NCBI GenBank assembly: GCA_033807775.1
Contig: CM066321.1
Location: 41,082,850 to 41,146,849 of the forward strand
Length of the DNA stretch: 64,000 nt
From: Saussurea involucrata
Lineage: Eukaryota > Streptophyta > Magnoliopsida > Asterales > Asteraceae
Direction: 5' to 3'
In this document: piece by piece, positions 9,401-19,510 of the stretch
How positions within the stretch are numbered: position 1 is the first letter of the stretch
How the letters are laid out: each line of letters opens with the position of its first letter
Made by a program: the position numbers and the translations under genes
The notes under the pieces: model-generated
Database searches by the model: none
Seen by the model: the letters and a program-made list of their open reading frames with translations, nothing else
What the model was told of the DNA's origin: nothing

Positions 9401-10517
9401 AGCAGATATTATTGGTGATCTCAATGATGGAGTAAAGACACGATCTGCGACTACAAACGAATGTTTGTATGTCAAATTTCTAAGCACGTTAGAACCCAAG
9501 AAAGCATCTGAAGCTTTACAAGATCCAGATTGGATAAACGCCATGCAAGAGGAGTTAAATGAGTTTAAGCGTAACGAAGTTTGGCATTTGGTGAAGCGTC
9601 CTAAAGACAAGACCATTGTTGGAACTAAATGGGTCTTTAGGAACAAGAAAGACGAACCAGGAATTATAGTCAGAAACAAAGCAAGACTGGTTGCAAAAGG
9701 GTATAATCAACAAGAAGGAATAGATTATGATGAAACCTATGCACCAGTAGCAAGGATTGAAGCCATCAAAGTTTTTCTTGCATACGCCGCGCATAAAAGC
9801 ATGAAGGTATTTCAGATGGACGTCAAATCTGCGTTTCTGAATGGAATACTTCATGAAGAGGTTTATGTAAGTCAACCTGAGGGCTTTGTAGATCCAAAAT
9901 ATCCCAACCATGTCTACGTTTTAGACAAAGCACTCTACGGTCTAAAACAAGCACCAAGGGCATGGTATGAGACTCTGACTATTCATCTGCTTGAAAATGA
10001 ATACACCAAAGGTACAATAGATACAACTCTTTTTCTCAAAAGAAAAGGTAAAGATTTAATACTAGTACAAATATATGTTGACGACATTATATTTGGCTCT
10101 ACGAATCCCGAGATGTGTAAAGATTTTGAAGAGGTGATGAAAAGACACTTTCAAATGAGTATGATGGGAGAGCTAAAATTTTTCCTTGGACTCCAAGTGA
10201 CACAGTCAAATGAAGGCATTTTCATTAATCAATCAAAATATATAAATGATATGCTTAAGAAATTTGACTTAAATTCCTCTTCCACCATGAAAACTCCCAT
10301 GGCTATCGGTAAGCTTTTGAACGCTGATTTATATGGTATATCAGTCGATCAAAAGTTATACCGTGGTATGATTGGATCTTTACTATATCTAACGGCAAGT
10401 AGACCGGATATTTTGTTTGCAACATCTTTTTGTGCACGTTTTCAAGCTAACCCGAAGGAATCTCACCTTGTGGCTGTAAAGCGAATCCTTAGATATCTCA
10501 AACGCACAAAGAATTAG
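9381..10517 (+). pseudogene. pol: reverse transcriptase segment of Sirevirus A pol
   Basis: The copia RT (RVT_2) is fully open over 378 codons. Visible motifs are WVFRNKKDE, KARLVAKGYNQQEGIDY, DVKSAFLNG, LYGLKQAPRAWY and the active site YVDDIIFGS (about 10075-10101), then LYLTASRPDI. The frame ends at a nonsense codon (TAG at 10515) where Leu or another residue normally precedes GLWYPKD. The same frame continues into RNase H. This is the best preserved domain of A pol. Confidence 0.85.
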
Positions 10518-11009
10518 GGTCTTTGGTATCCTAAGGATTCTGGGTTTGAGCTAACTGCTTACACAGATGCAGATCATGCGGGAAATATGATGGACAGGAA
10601 AAGCACATCTGGTGCTTGTCAATTTTTGGGAGATAAACTTGTAAGCTGGTCATCAAAGAAGCAAACTTGTGTATCAACATCTACGGCTGAAGCAGAGTAT
10701 GTGGTCGCCGCTAGTTGCTGTTCACAAGTAATTTGGATGAAGACTCAGCTACAGGATTATGGATATATTTTCAACAAGATCCCAATATATTGTGATTCCA
10801 AAAGCGCGATTGCAATAACCTAGAATCCTGTTCAACACACCAAAACGAAACACATAGATGTCAGGTACCATTTTAACAAAGACCATGTTGAGAAGGGAAC
10901 TATTGCATTTTGTACCAACAGAACTAGATCTTGCTGATTTATTTACAAAACCTTTAGATGAAAAAAGGTTCACTTTTCTAATCAGTAAACTAGGAATGTT
11001 GAATACTTA
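10518..11009 (+). pseudogene. pol: RNase H segment of Sirevirus A pol
   Basis: Copia RNase H. TAYTDADHAGN carries the first catalytic Asp, STAEAEYV the Glu, and YCDSKSAIAI a further Asp. A second nonsense codon (TAG at 10821, where Gln is usual before NPVQHTKTKHIDV) and a frameshift near 10900 precede the C-terminal LADLFTKPLDEKRF. The pol reading ends with GMLNT and a stop near 11008. Confidence 0.82.
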
Positions 11010-12510
11010 GGCATTTCTTAGTTTTCTTTAAAACATTGAGGGGGAGTATCTGTTCTTGTTTATTTAATTATATTCATCTTTTGAGGGGGAGTTTGAATTT
11101 TTCATAAAGTGATACAACTAATTGGTATGGACTCATGTTCTATGAGTACCAAGTTTTCATCTGTCTGTGCAGATTTTTCTGAAGAAGAGACAACTGATTA
11201 TGCATCTGTTTAGGGGGAGCAGAGCAGATTAGCATAAGTCTGTAAGTAAAAAAATAAAAAAAATAAAAAAAATAAAAAAAACTGAGAGAGTTTAAGTAAA
11301 AGACTTCAAAGATTTTATCTGATGTAAAAGTTTTTGAACAGTTTGAAACCTTTTCTGAAAAAGTTGTATTTTTTTGAAAATCTTTGAGATTTCGAACCTA
11401 TAAGGATAAGAAACCAAAGGTTTCGAACCCTTAAGGATTCGAAACCAATGGTTTCAAACCCCTAAGGATGCGAAATCATATGGTTTCGAATATAGATGGG
11501 TACGAATTTCAAATTTTTTATAAAAATTTTCAATTTTATCTGATTCTAATTCTTTTGGAACTTTTTGCATCTTTGTTCATGCAAATTGTTCAGATGAACA
11601 GTGCCATGTCTATTTTTCAGACATGCCTTTTTCTACTGTTTGCCAAGTGGGGTACTCTAAATCGTGCCAAGTGTCCGATTTTTTTTAAGTATAAATAGAG
11701 TTCAAAAGTTCATTTTCCCACTTTTTCACTTTTGCAAACGATTCGAATTCTCTCAAGTGCACTGTTCATCATCTTCAACCTCAAACTTCATCTGTTCGAT
11801 TCTTCTTCATCAGGTAACCATTTTTGTTGATTTTAGTCTCATTAGAATCGATTTTTGTTTGTAAATCTTTCCATCCATATATTTTCTTCGATTTCATTCA
11901 TCTGTTAGGCCTATTTGTGAAAAATCAGTTTTTTTTAAACAAATGTTCTTCATGTTCTTCATAGGGTTTCGAACCCTTCTTAGGTTTCAGGGTTTAGGTA
12001 TAAATGTTCTTCATGTTCTTCTGATTTCGAATCATTCATTATAAATTTTGTTGAAAAGGGCTTGTGTTTACATGTCATGATTTCGAACCCTTCTGGATTT
12101 GAATTCCTTGGTTTCGAACCCTTCTGGATTCGAATTCCTTGGTTTCGAACCCTTCAGGATTCGAATTCCTTGATTTCGATTCCTCTTAGGGTACGACATC
12201 TTTAATTCATTGGTGTTTTCAAAATTCTAAAATTTTCTAAGTCATGGTTTCAGATCCAACATGATTCGAATTCTCTTGGTTTTGAATCCTTCACACTTTG
12301 CAAGTATTGGTTTCGGATCCTTCTTGATCCGAAATCATTTGGTTTCGGACTCTTGTACATTCGAAACCTTCTCTTGTTGAATTCGAATTCCTCCAAGTGT
12401 CAGTGTGGTCCAAAATCTATACTTTGGTAAAAGTTTTCAGAAATTTTTTCAAAAGTTTTTAAAAGTGTTGACCTTTTTCAGAACTGTTTTGTTCCAAAAC
12501 AACAGTTCAG
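11010..12510 (+). other. spacer between pol and the extra ORF in Sirevirus A
   Basis: This is non-coding. It contains three AGGGGGAG tracts (about 11039, 11082, 11213), the repeated PPT-like motif known from Sireviruses. An A-rich AAATAAAAA stretch lies near 11250. Degenerate GGTTTCGAACCC/GGATTCGAA repeats occur at 11385-11500 and 11960-12370. A short ORF at 11468-11698 is AT-rich and not convincing. Confidence 0.65.
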
Positions 12511-14535
12511 ATGGCAAATCAGGAAGAACAAAGCCGTGTTCAGGGCTTTGGTGAACATGTTCCAAGAATACCCGATGCGACACCCGATGTTCCTTTACCA
12601 TCGACGCGATCCGTACATCAATCACTTACCGGAGGTCATCCAGATCATCTTATTATTCATCCGACCAATTATGTCGCGATCATTCCGAATAATCATCACG
12701 TTGATTTTGACAAGATCAACATACATGCGGTGGTCAAGGAAGTGCTTCGTAATCACCCGTTGGAATACGCATGGAAGACAATCACTACGACAATGGAGAA
12801 CGGAAGACCTATCTTTCTATTCCAGATCGACGAGTTTATCACAAAGCTTGATTTCCAGAGATTGAGACTTGTACTGAGGCTACCTGAGCCTGTTTCTAGA
12901 GAAGGCAAAACTGAATTTGATCCTTATCCGTCTGAGGAAGAAGTATTTGAAGGTATACGCGCAATGGGATACACCGTGAATCTGACAAAAGTGAAGGGCT
13001 TCAATAAGGCGAATCTACCACTTTTGTACCATGCTATCTTTTCCATTATTAACCGGTGCTTAACTGCCAAGCATGCGGGAACTGACAGTGCCAGTATTGG
13101 CTTTCTAAAGTTATTTCATGCGGTGGTGTATGATCTTCACGTAGATTATGCAGCCATCTTCTTGCATGAACTGAACGAGAAGATAGAGCTACGTCGTCAA
13201 AACAAAGGAAAACCTTATATTCCGTACATGAGGTTTCTTCAGATTATTATTCAGAGTATGCTTCGATCTAACCGGGAGATTCCAAGGCGTATAAATCATC
13301 CTTCTGTACCTGAAAAAGCAATGCAATATCTACAACTTCCGAAGAAGACTTATCCTTATGAAATGCCATTACCGGAAGGGTTCCTTAGATACGCGGATCA
13401 GGACGCTGAGTGTATAGTTGATTATAGAGAGTCTATGGTCCGGCCAGCACCGGAGGGACCTACCCAAGACTCAACCCCTAGGCGAGAGGAGTCTGTGAGG
13501 GTTCAGGATGCAAGGGCTACTGAACGGGGAGAGTCGAGGGAAAATACCGAGAGGGGAACTGGTGGGGGTAAGTCACCTGTACTTGAAGATGCAGGGTCAT
13601 CGTCTGAGGACACACTTATAGATGACCTTATACAAGACGATTCTGAAGAAGTAGTTCCTAAACACATTGGGGATGCTCCTTTAGTTAAGTATTCTAATGA
13701 TAGTACAGAGTCTGACAACGCGTCTGATCCCGCGGAGGAACAAAATGATGGAGATTCTGATGATAACAATGATGGCAATGATGGTGCTGATGCAGAAAAT
13801 ATGTTTGGTGATGTTGCTGATATCCTAGTGTTTCCAAATATGAATTTGTCAGCTAATATTGATGTGGAAGGGCTGAACTTTGATGACATGCCATTAATGA
13901 CTTCTCAAGTTAGTGAAGGAATGGGAAGTATAAGGAGAACCGAGGGAGAATTAGTTGAAAATATATGTGAGTCTGCGAGAGAAAATGAAGAAAAAAATAT
14001 GGAGAGTGTGAGTGCTACCAAACATTTCTATACCAGAAGGGCAGCCACATCCACCACCAGATCTCATTTGTTGGGATCAGGTGTTGAAAAAGACGTTACT
14101 CGCCCAGTAACGCAAATGCACACCTCAGCCAGCCATTCAACTTCTTCTCAACAAGAAGCTGTCTCATTTTCTCACGGGGCTTTAGCACATAATCTATCCG
14201 GATCTCACTTGGAGATTTCGGGTATTGAAACAGAGCGACCTCCTCCCCGGTCCTCGACCTTCATTTCTGCACATGTTGAGAGTCTAGTGCCTATTGTTAA
14301 TATTTTCGATTCTTTGAATAGGACACTTTCTGAAACAACTGATGTGAGTCTTCGTGACCCATCCGGAACACTCGGAGTAGATCCTCTCATAGGACTACAA
14401 GGACAGAGCGGAAATCCTACCAGTGCTAACACTATGCCAACACTGAGCATAGGTCACACAGTTGAAACAACCGTTATGTCAACGACGAACCTAAGTGGTG
14501 CCGGTGTTACGTTACCCGTCTTTGTGACAAGGTAA
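12511..14535 (+). CDS. extra ORF after pol of Sirevirus A (env-like position)
   Basis: A single intact frame of 674 codons starting MANQEEQSRVQGFGEH. Plant Sireviruses of the SIRE1 group carry an additional ORF here, often called env-like, whose function is unproven. Residues about 40-310 form a globular region (FQIDEFITKLDF, AMGYTVNLTKVKGFNKANLP, LYHAIFSIINRC) resembling a protein family I recall from Asteraceae genomes. About 320-440 is acidic and low-complexity, and the rest is Ser/Thr-rich. I see no clear signal peptide or transmembrane segment, which argues against a true envelope. It is intact while gag and pol of the same copy are riddled with lesions. The same frame resumes after the TAA for about 19 codons. 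Confidence 0.7.
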   Translation: MANQEEQSRVQGFGEHVPRIPDATPDVPLPSTRSVHQSLTGGHPDHLIIHPTNYVAIIPNNHHVDFDKINIHAVVKEVLRNHPLEYAWKTITTTMENGRPIFLFQIDEFITKLDFQRLRLVLRLPEPVSREGKTEFDPYPSEEEVFEGIRAMGYTVNLTKVKGFNKANLPLLYHAIFSIINRCLTAKHAGTDSASIGFLKLFHAVVYDLHVDYAAIFLHELNEKIELRRQNKGKPYIPYMRFLQIIIQSMLRSNREIPRRINHPSVPEKAMQYLQLPKKTYPYEMPLPEGFLRYADQDAECIVDYRESMVRPAPEGPTQDSTPRREESVRVQDARATERGESRENTERGTGGGKSPVLEDAGSSSEDTLIDDLIQDDSEEVVPKHIGDAPLVKYSNDSTESDNASDPAEEQNDGDSDDNNDGNDGADAENMFGDVADILVFPNMNLSANIDVEGLNFDDMPLMTSQVSEGMGSIRRTEGELVENICESARENEEKNMESVSATKHFYTRRAATSTTRSHLLGSGVEKDVTRPVTQMHTSASHSTSSQQEAVSFSHGALAHNLSGSHLEISGIETERPPPRSSTFISAHVESLVPIVNIFDSLNRTLSETTDVSLRDPSGTLGVDPLIGLQGQSGNPTSANTMPTLSIGHTVETTVMSTTNLSGAGVTLPVFVTR

Positions 14536-14594
14536 ATTCTCGACGGCGCCCTAAAGGCTGTTGAGGAATCATTCACACGGGTTTTCCTGGATTA

Positions 14595-14915
14595 ATGAAG
14601 ATGACTCTATTTGCTGTGATTGGAGAACCAGAGTTTGGTGTTGTGTTAAGAAGTGGTGAAAATAAGATATTCATTCGGTTTAATGAGTTGGAAAAGTATT
14701 CTGACGGTACGCTCAAGATTGTAAGACTTCAGTTGGTTGAAAAGCTTAAAAGACATGATGCTGAACGAAAAGTCAATTGGATGTCTTCAAGACCTAGAAG
14801 AGTTTTGTCAAGAGCCATTGAAGAGATAGATGAAAGATTGAATTTCAGAATGGCTATGCGAAGGATTGAAACGCATCTTGGGTTTCGAAGAAGAAGAAGA
14901 CCCTTTCTGCCTTGA
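14595..14915 (+). CDS. 106-aa ORF, probable C-terminal part of the extra protein
   Basis: A basic protein (MKMTLFAVIGEPEFGVVLRS...) with a helical segment RVLSRAIEEIDERLNF and an Arg-rich tail, ending just before a polypurine tract. It is in a different frame from the 674-codon ORF. The spacing and its place at the end of the element suggest that it was the C-terminus of the same protein, separated by a stop and a frameshift. An independent small ORF cannot be excluded. Confidence 0.45.
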   Translation: MKMTLFAVIGEPEFGVVLRSGENKIFIRFNELEKYSDGTLKIVRLQLVEKLKRHDAERKVNWMSSRPRRVLSRAIEEIDERLNFRMAMRRIETHLGFRRRRRPFLP

Positions 14916-14918
14916 TAT

Positions 14919-14931
14919 CTAAGGGGGAGAT
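14919..14931 (+). other. polypurine tract of Sirevirus A
   Basis: CTAAGGGGGAGAT lies directly upstream of the probable 3' LTR. The same AGGGGGAGA motif occurs upstream in this element and in B. Confidence 0.65.
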
Positions 14932-14936
14932 TTTTA

Positions 14937-15155
14937 TGGCTTTATTGTAGCTATCAAGACAGTATTAATATTTTGTACTGTTCTTCTTTGTAGAGGCATG
15001 GACATGTCATGGCCCTACTATATAAAGAAGACTCCTTTGTTAATCTTGTAAAAACTGTAGCATTTGTCATTTACTCTCTAAAGATCAATACATGGATGAC
15101 TTGTGCAATTTAGATTCTCTCTCTACATATCATTGCTAGATATGGGTTTCACACA
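14937..15155 (+). repeat. probable short 3' LTR of Sirevirus A
   Basis: This stretch follows the polypurine tract and starts TGGCTTTATTG. It carries a TATA box (TATATAAAG, 15019-15027) and a TCTCTCTC leader-like stretch, and ends TTTCACACA, after which Gag-like coding of another Sirevirus begins. The partner LTR is outside the window, so the ends and the 219-bp length are tentative. It is short for this group and could be a truncated LTR. Confidence 0.45.
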
Positions 15156-16261
15156 ATGAAAACGCTGAACTGAAAAGAAAACTTTTTCTTCTTGAAACTA
15201 ATTTTTCAAAAGAAAAAGAACAATTTGAAAATGTTTTGAAACAATAGTTGTCCGATTTTTTAAAGAAGTCTCAACAAGAAAAGAATGAGACTGAGCTGAA
15301 TTGTATAAAACTTTCAAAACAAGTTTCTGACTTTAAGAAAGTTGTATTTTTAGAAAAAGACAAGCCCGAAAAAGAAAGAGCTGAATTTGGAATTGAAAGA
15401 AAATCTTTTGAGATTAAAAGTTCTGAACATTCCGTGAAAATCTCTGATTTAGAAAATCTTTTGGAAAAGGAAAGAAAAGATTTTGCGGAAAAGAAAAATC
15501 TCTTTGAACAGGAAAATAAAATCTTTAAAAAGAAATATATGGAAACTTTCAAAGAGATAACTGATAAAAGTAAATTCTTGGAAAAAGATTTTGAATCAGA
15601 ACGCGAATATTTTGAAGATGTGATTCTTAATCTTACCAAAAGATTATTTGATTTATCAACAGACATTATGAAGGATCAATTGATCAAATCTGATCTCCAA
15701 AAGAAATTTGATCTAATTTTTAAAGAGAAAAATGTTTTGATAAACAAAGTCAAAGAACTTGAAGACGTCATTTTTAAATTTCATGTCTTAAAGCAGGTTA
15801 GTCCTGATATTATCTTTCAGACTCCATTTGTTGATTCAAATGATTCTGAATGCTCTTTTAAAACTGCTTCAAGTTCAAGTTTTAAAAACATTCCTTCTAA
15901 ACAATTTAATAGATCAACTGATTTCTCAAAAGATCAGATTCGTTCTACAAATCTCTTCTATAATCTTTTGCTTGATAAATCGGATAAGGATTCAAATGTG
16001 CCTAAAGTTAATACTTCCAATTCTAAAGAAGTTCCAGTCTTCAAGAAGGTGAAGATGGAATGGAGAGTCGAAGGCACAACACCTCCAAAAAAAGTTGTAC
16101 CATAATCATCTGCTTCCACATCAAATGCCAAGAAGAACAATGCGTCAAAAGGTAAATCTTCTGCTAAACCTAATCCCATTCGTTTCGCAAATCATCTGAT
16201 TAGGTTGGCACATAAGAAAATCTGTTGTTCTTACTGTTTCGCAAATCATCATGTGTTATGC
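15156..16261 (+). pseudogene. gag: coiled-coil gag fragment of Sirevirus B
   Basis: Lys/Glu-rich coiled-coil part of a second Sirevirus Gag, paralogous to 5412-7438. The frame starts within NENAELKRKLFLLE, is broken by a TAG at about 15246, and is then open for 285 codons (15248-16105). A stop follows, then SAKPNPIRFANHL and a decayed tail. The N-terminal Gag, the knuckle and the whole of pol are missing from this copy, so a large internal deletion joins gag to the post-pol spacer. Confidence 0.75.
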
Positions 16262-17411
16262 TGAATGTTACATATATATCACACACATGACTGAAAATAG
16301 AAGAGAAGTGATGCAAATTTTTGAAGAGTACATGTGCCATTAAGTGGGAGAAAAGATTATGGCTTCTAAACATATCAGTTTAGGACCCGTACTTCAATGA
16401 TATTGACTTCTGATCATATCAGATCAGGACTCGTTCTTCAACGACTATGACTTCTGAATTTATTTTCAATCCTGGTAATTCAGAACTCGTTTTCTTGATT
16501 AAGGATATTTTAATCCAAGTCTTGTTATTTGTGCAGATTTTGTCAAATAAAGATCTTTTGCACAAGTTAAGGGGGGGGGGGGGGGGGGCTTAACTGATTT
16601 TAAATCGTTATATCATGATTTGAGGGGGAGCTCAAATATTTCTGACTGTACGTATCTTCTGACCTTAATCTCTGATTGTTTGAAAGAAGAACAACTTTCA
16701 AGCATGAAAAACAATTTTCCTTAAATGTTCAAACCACTTCTCTATTCTCAAACTGATTTTATGAATTTAGAAGTGTGATTTTAAATGTTTTTTGTGTATA
16801 TCTCAGATTATCGTAACATCATTTCTGACCGTGTGTTTCTAAAGATTAATACTTGTGTGTTATCTTTTCTATAATTTCAAGTATTCATACACACCGGTTC
16901 AGCTTCATATTGAATTTGTTATTACCATGTCTCAAAATGAAACAATTTTTTCGATGGTAATACTCCCGTTTGTATTTCAATTTTGTTGAGCATCATATTC
17001 ATTTCAGCGTGAAAACTTAAACGTTTAATTCAAAGATTGTTTATATTTATTCATATAAACAAATTTCAATTATTTGATACCCTATCCTATTATGATCATC
17101 ATTCGTGTTTGATCTGATTGATACATTGTCAGATTCTCAAACAAGTCTTTCGAATTCATTTCATTCATTCATTATCCTTGTTTTGAGAAATTATTCATCG
17201 TCAAATGCTCAAATATTAAGGAGCATACATTCTGATGACAATGTCATTCAAATGCTGAGGTTCATATTTGTTCAAGCTAAACTGTTGAACAACGCAAATC
17301 ATTTTAGGACAATTTCATGGGATCAGTGTGAGATTATTAAACTTCTATGGATTCACGTTAACCAGTGTTTCCTACCCAATAAGTTATCCTTGAGTGATTG
17401 AGGGGTGAGGG
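16262..17411 (+). other. post-pol spacer of Sirevirus B, left half
   Basis: AT-rich and non-coding. It holds a G run (about 16571-16589) in a TTAAGGGG context and TTGAGGGGGAGCTC at about 16618, the same PPT-like motifs as in A. An unrecognised 98-codon ORF at 17105-17401 (MFDLIDTLSDSQTSLSN...) could be a remnant of the N-terminus of the extra ORF but shows no clear match to 12511-14535. Element E was inserted at the end of this stretch. Confidence 0.5.
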
Positions 17412-18020
17412 TGTAATAACCGGGTATATTGTTGGTTTATTTAATTTTATTATTTTGGTTCTAAGGTAAATATTGAGTTAGTTTTATGGAGTTAGAAGTT
17501 AATGGGTTAGTTGTAATTTTAATATGGAAGTTAGAGGGTTAAAATTTCCATTAGATGAATGTGTGGGGTTTGTTTGGTTAAGGTGATTAAATCACCTCAC
17601 ACCACCACCTTAGATTAACAAAAGAGATGAGATGGAATAGATATCTCATTCTTAGCAAATATCTAAAGTGTTTGTGTGTGTGGGTTTTCCACGGCAAGTG
17701 AGAAGAGAGAAAAGAGAGAGAACCGAAGGGAAGAAAGAAGAAGGAGTAGAAGATAAATCCAACAGAATTTAAGAGTGCAAACAAGTGTTAACCAAGGTAT
17801 GATTCTCACTAAAATTAGTTCTTTTATGTTTATAGAGTTTTATATGGGTATAGAGATGCGTTTTGATGATTTATGGATGTTTTGGGAAAACCGAGTTTAT
17901 AGATAGTTGTTATTTATTGTCTTAAACGTATCTGCAAAATTACAGAAACATGCACAGCTTAAATCATAATTGCTGGGTTAAGTATGAACTTAGTTAACTG
18001 AGATATTGATGAACATCATG

Positions 18021-18232
18021 AATATCCCAATAGTTAGTTGCGATAAGGGGTGATATCGCAACAGTTGGTTGCGATATGGGAAGAAGTCGCAGTAGTTGAT
18101 TGCGACATGATGTGGTATCGCAACAGTGGATTGTGATATGGTGCTGTGTCGCAACAGTTGGTTGCGATATGGTGTTGTATCACAGTAGTTGGTTGCGACT
18201 AGGGGATATCATTTTAGTTGGTTGCGATATCA
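18021..18232 (+). repeat. palindromic TCGCAAC minisatellite in LTR E
   Basis: About seven units of roughly 31 bp of the form ATATCGCAAC-AGTTG-GTTGCGATAT, an almost perfect inverted repeat able to form a 10-bp stem. The array lies inside predicted intron 1. The matching array of the right LTR is at 50770-50980. Confidence 0.9.
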
Positions 18233-18298
18233 GTTGAGGATTTTGGATTATTTAAGATTCTTAGTCTATAAGGAATACTTGTATTTAATTCATTTCAG

Positions 18299-18368
18299 AT
18301 TCTGTGAATTTTGGGTGAAAGATCGAATTGCTTTGGGAAAGACTTGGAAGGTTTTGATAAATAATCAG
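18299..18368 (+). other. predicted leader exon 2 of LTR E (70 nt)
   Basis: Bounded by TTAATTCATTTCAG and CAG/GTGAGTTTTA. The copy in the right LTR (51048-51117) has the same length and the same borders. Confidence 0.6.
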
Positions 18369-18660
18369 GTGAGTTTTACTTTAAAACGTTTTCAAACTGG
18401 AATACATATATATAAATATATATATGAGATGGATATGTGATAGATGGTGTGATTATGTGTTTACGTTTGAGATGGATATGTGGTTGGAATGTTAAAACGT
18501 ATTTATAAATGAAAATATGATATATTGAGATATATATTTTATTTATATAAAAAATTACATTACACGAGAGCACGTTAGCCGGGTTTAGGACCGGCGTAGT
18601 ATTGGCTGTAATATTCGTACGGCGGTGTTGGCTGTAATTGTCGTACGGTGGAGTAATTGA

Positions 18661-18682
18661 TTAGTTGGCTTGCAACCAACTA
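18661..18682 (+). other. conserved hairpin in predicted intron 2
   Basis: TTAGTTGG-CTTGCA-ACCAACTAA type inverted repeat with a short loop, followed by TATGGCC. Counterparts occur in G (about 32267), F (about 45645) and the solo LTR (about 52051), where both arms are kept although the sequences differ. Confidence 0.6.
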
Positions 18683-19088
18683 ATATGGCCATGGGAATGA
18701 GGAGTTGTACACAATGCACGAGTCTTTATTGGTATTTAATTACTGGTGATATATGTGTGTTATTATAAAGGTTTTATATAAAAATGTTTTAATACATGGT
18801 TTTATATAAATTGGTTTATATCGATTTTGAAATGACAGGGATTATCTCACTAGACCGTTTGGTCTAACCCTCATTTTGTTTTCAAAAATATGTTTTCCAG
18901 GTTGAGGAATTTCTAATAGCAAAGGGAAGGATAAAGTATAGTACGCGGTTGATAGCTGACGGAGATTAGGAAATGATTATGTTATGTAATGTATGTTTTA
19001 AGACTTTCGGACCTTATGTGAATAATATGTATCTTTGTTAAGTAAAATATGTTATTTGATGCATGTTTGGGAACCGGGTCGTTACAGA

Positions 19089-19101
19089 TGGTATTAGAGC
19101 C
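19089..19101 (+). other. primer-binding site of element E
   Basis: TGGTATTAGAGCC lies two bases after the LTR end. It is a Met-tRNA type site with one C-to-T change from the usual TGGTATCAGAGCC. Confidence 0.8.
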
Positions 19102-19347
19102 CTAGTTTAAGGGATTTAGGTATTAGTATCCGTACCTAGACTTAAACTGCATGTGAAGTAGGATGTCCCTAATTATTTTAAAACATTGGGATGTTAAGTA
19201 TAAAAAGGTAGAAGGAACATCATGTAAGGTAATTTCGAATTACACCTGGCCAGTGTAATTGTGAACTTACAGTTACATGTTTGGACTGGAATACCTTATT
19301 ATATGGGGTATGTGCTTATGTGTATATTAACTCTATAAAAACCAACA

Positions 19348-19510
19348 GAGTGGCAAATCGGACTCGACGTATGGATAGATATGAAGACAGGAATATTCCT
19401 ATAAACTCTATATGTGCTAAAGTGCTATATGACTTTGGTGCAAACTGATAATCTGTATTTCCGTTCTTTTGTTGTTTATCTGCATTAGAAAAGTATTTGA
19501 TAGTTATGTT
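19348..19510 (+). pseudogene. fused gag-start and protease remnant of element E
   Basis: The short reading ANRTRRMDRYEDRNIP looks like the beginning of a Tekay-type Gag with its ATG changed to GTG. It runs directly into INSICAKVLYDFGAN, the protease active-site region (other copies read INSTRAKVLFDSGAN), followed by stops. Nearly all of Gag has been removed by an internal deletion. Element D interrupts shortly after. Confidence 0.6.

Larger units (their letters stand above)
17412..19086 (+). repeat. 5' LTR of element E
   Basis: 1675 bp, TGTAATAACCGGG to GGGTCGTTACA. Predicted splice sites: donor AAG/GTATGA at 17796/17797, acceptor ATTTCAG at 18298, donor CAG/GTGAGT at 18368/18369 and acceptor TTTTCCAG at 18900. 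The right copy keeps the first three, but its last acceptor has changed from CAG to CCG. Conserved blocks shared in inverse orientation with F, G and the 51581 solo LTR include TCTCACTAGACC...GGTCTAACCCTCATTTT just before the last acceptor. Confidence 0.93.

Noticed and set aside
11468..11864. ORFs at 11468-11698 and 11664-11864 as genes
   Set aside because: AT-rich, in the Sirevirus spacer, overlapping TTTCGAACC repeats, no homology recognised.
12511..14535. Calling the extra ORF a true envelope gene
   Set aside because: No signal peptide, transmembrane helix or cleavage site could be seen; only its position is env-like.
14937..15155. Treating the A 3' LTR ends as certain
   Set aside because: No partner LTR or target duplication is available in the window, so the borders are kept tentative.
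17587..17784. 65-codon minus-strand ORF, repeated at 50336-50533, with a hydrophobic start
   Set aside because: Antisense to predicted exon 1 of LTR E and conserved only because the LTRs are duplicated.
18189..18440. 83-90 codon ORFs at 18189-18440 and 50938-51210
   Set aside because: They cross the minisatellite and predicted exon 2 in the LTRs of E; present in both only because the LTRs are copies.
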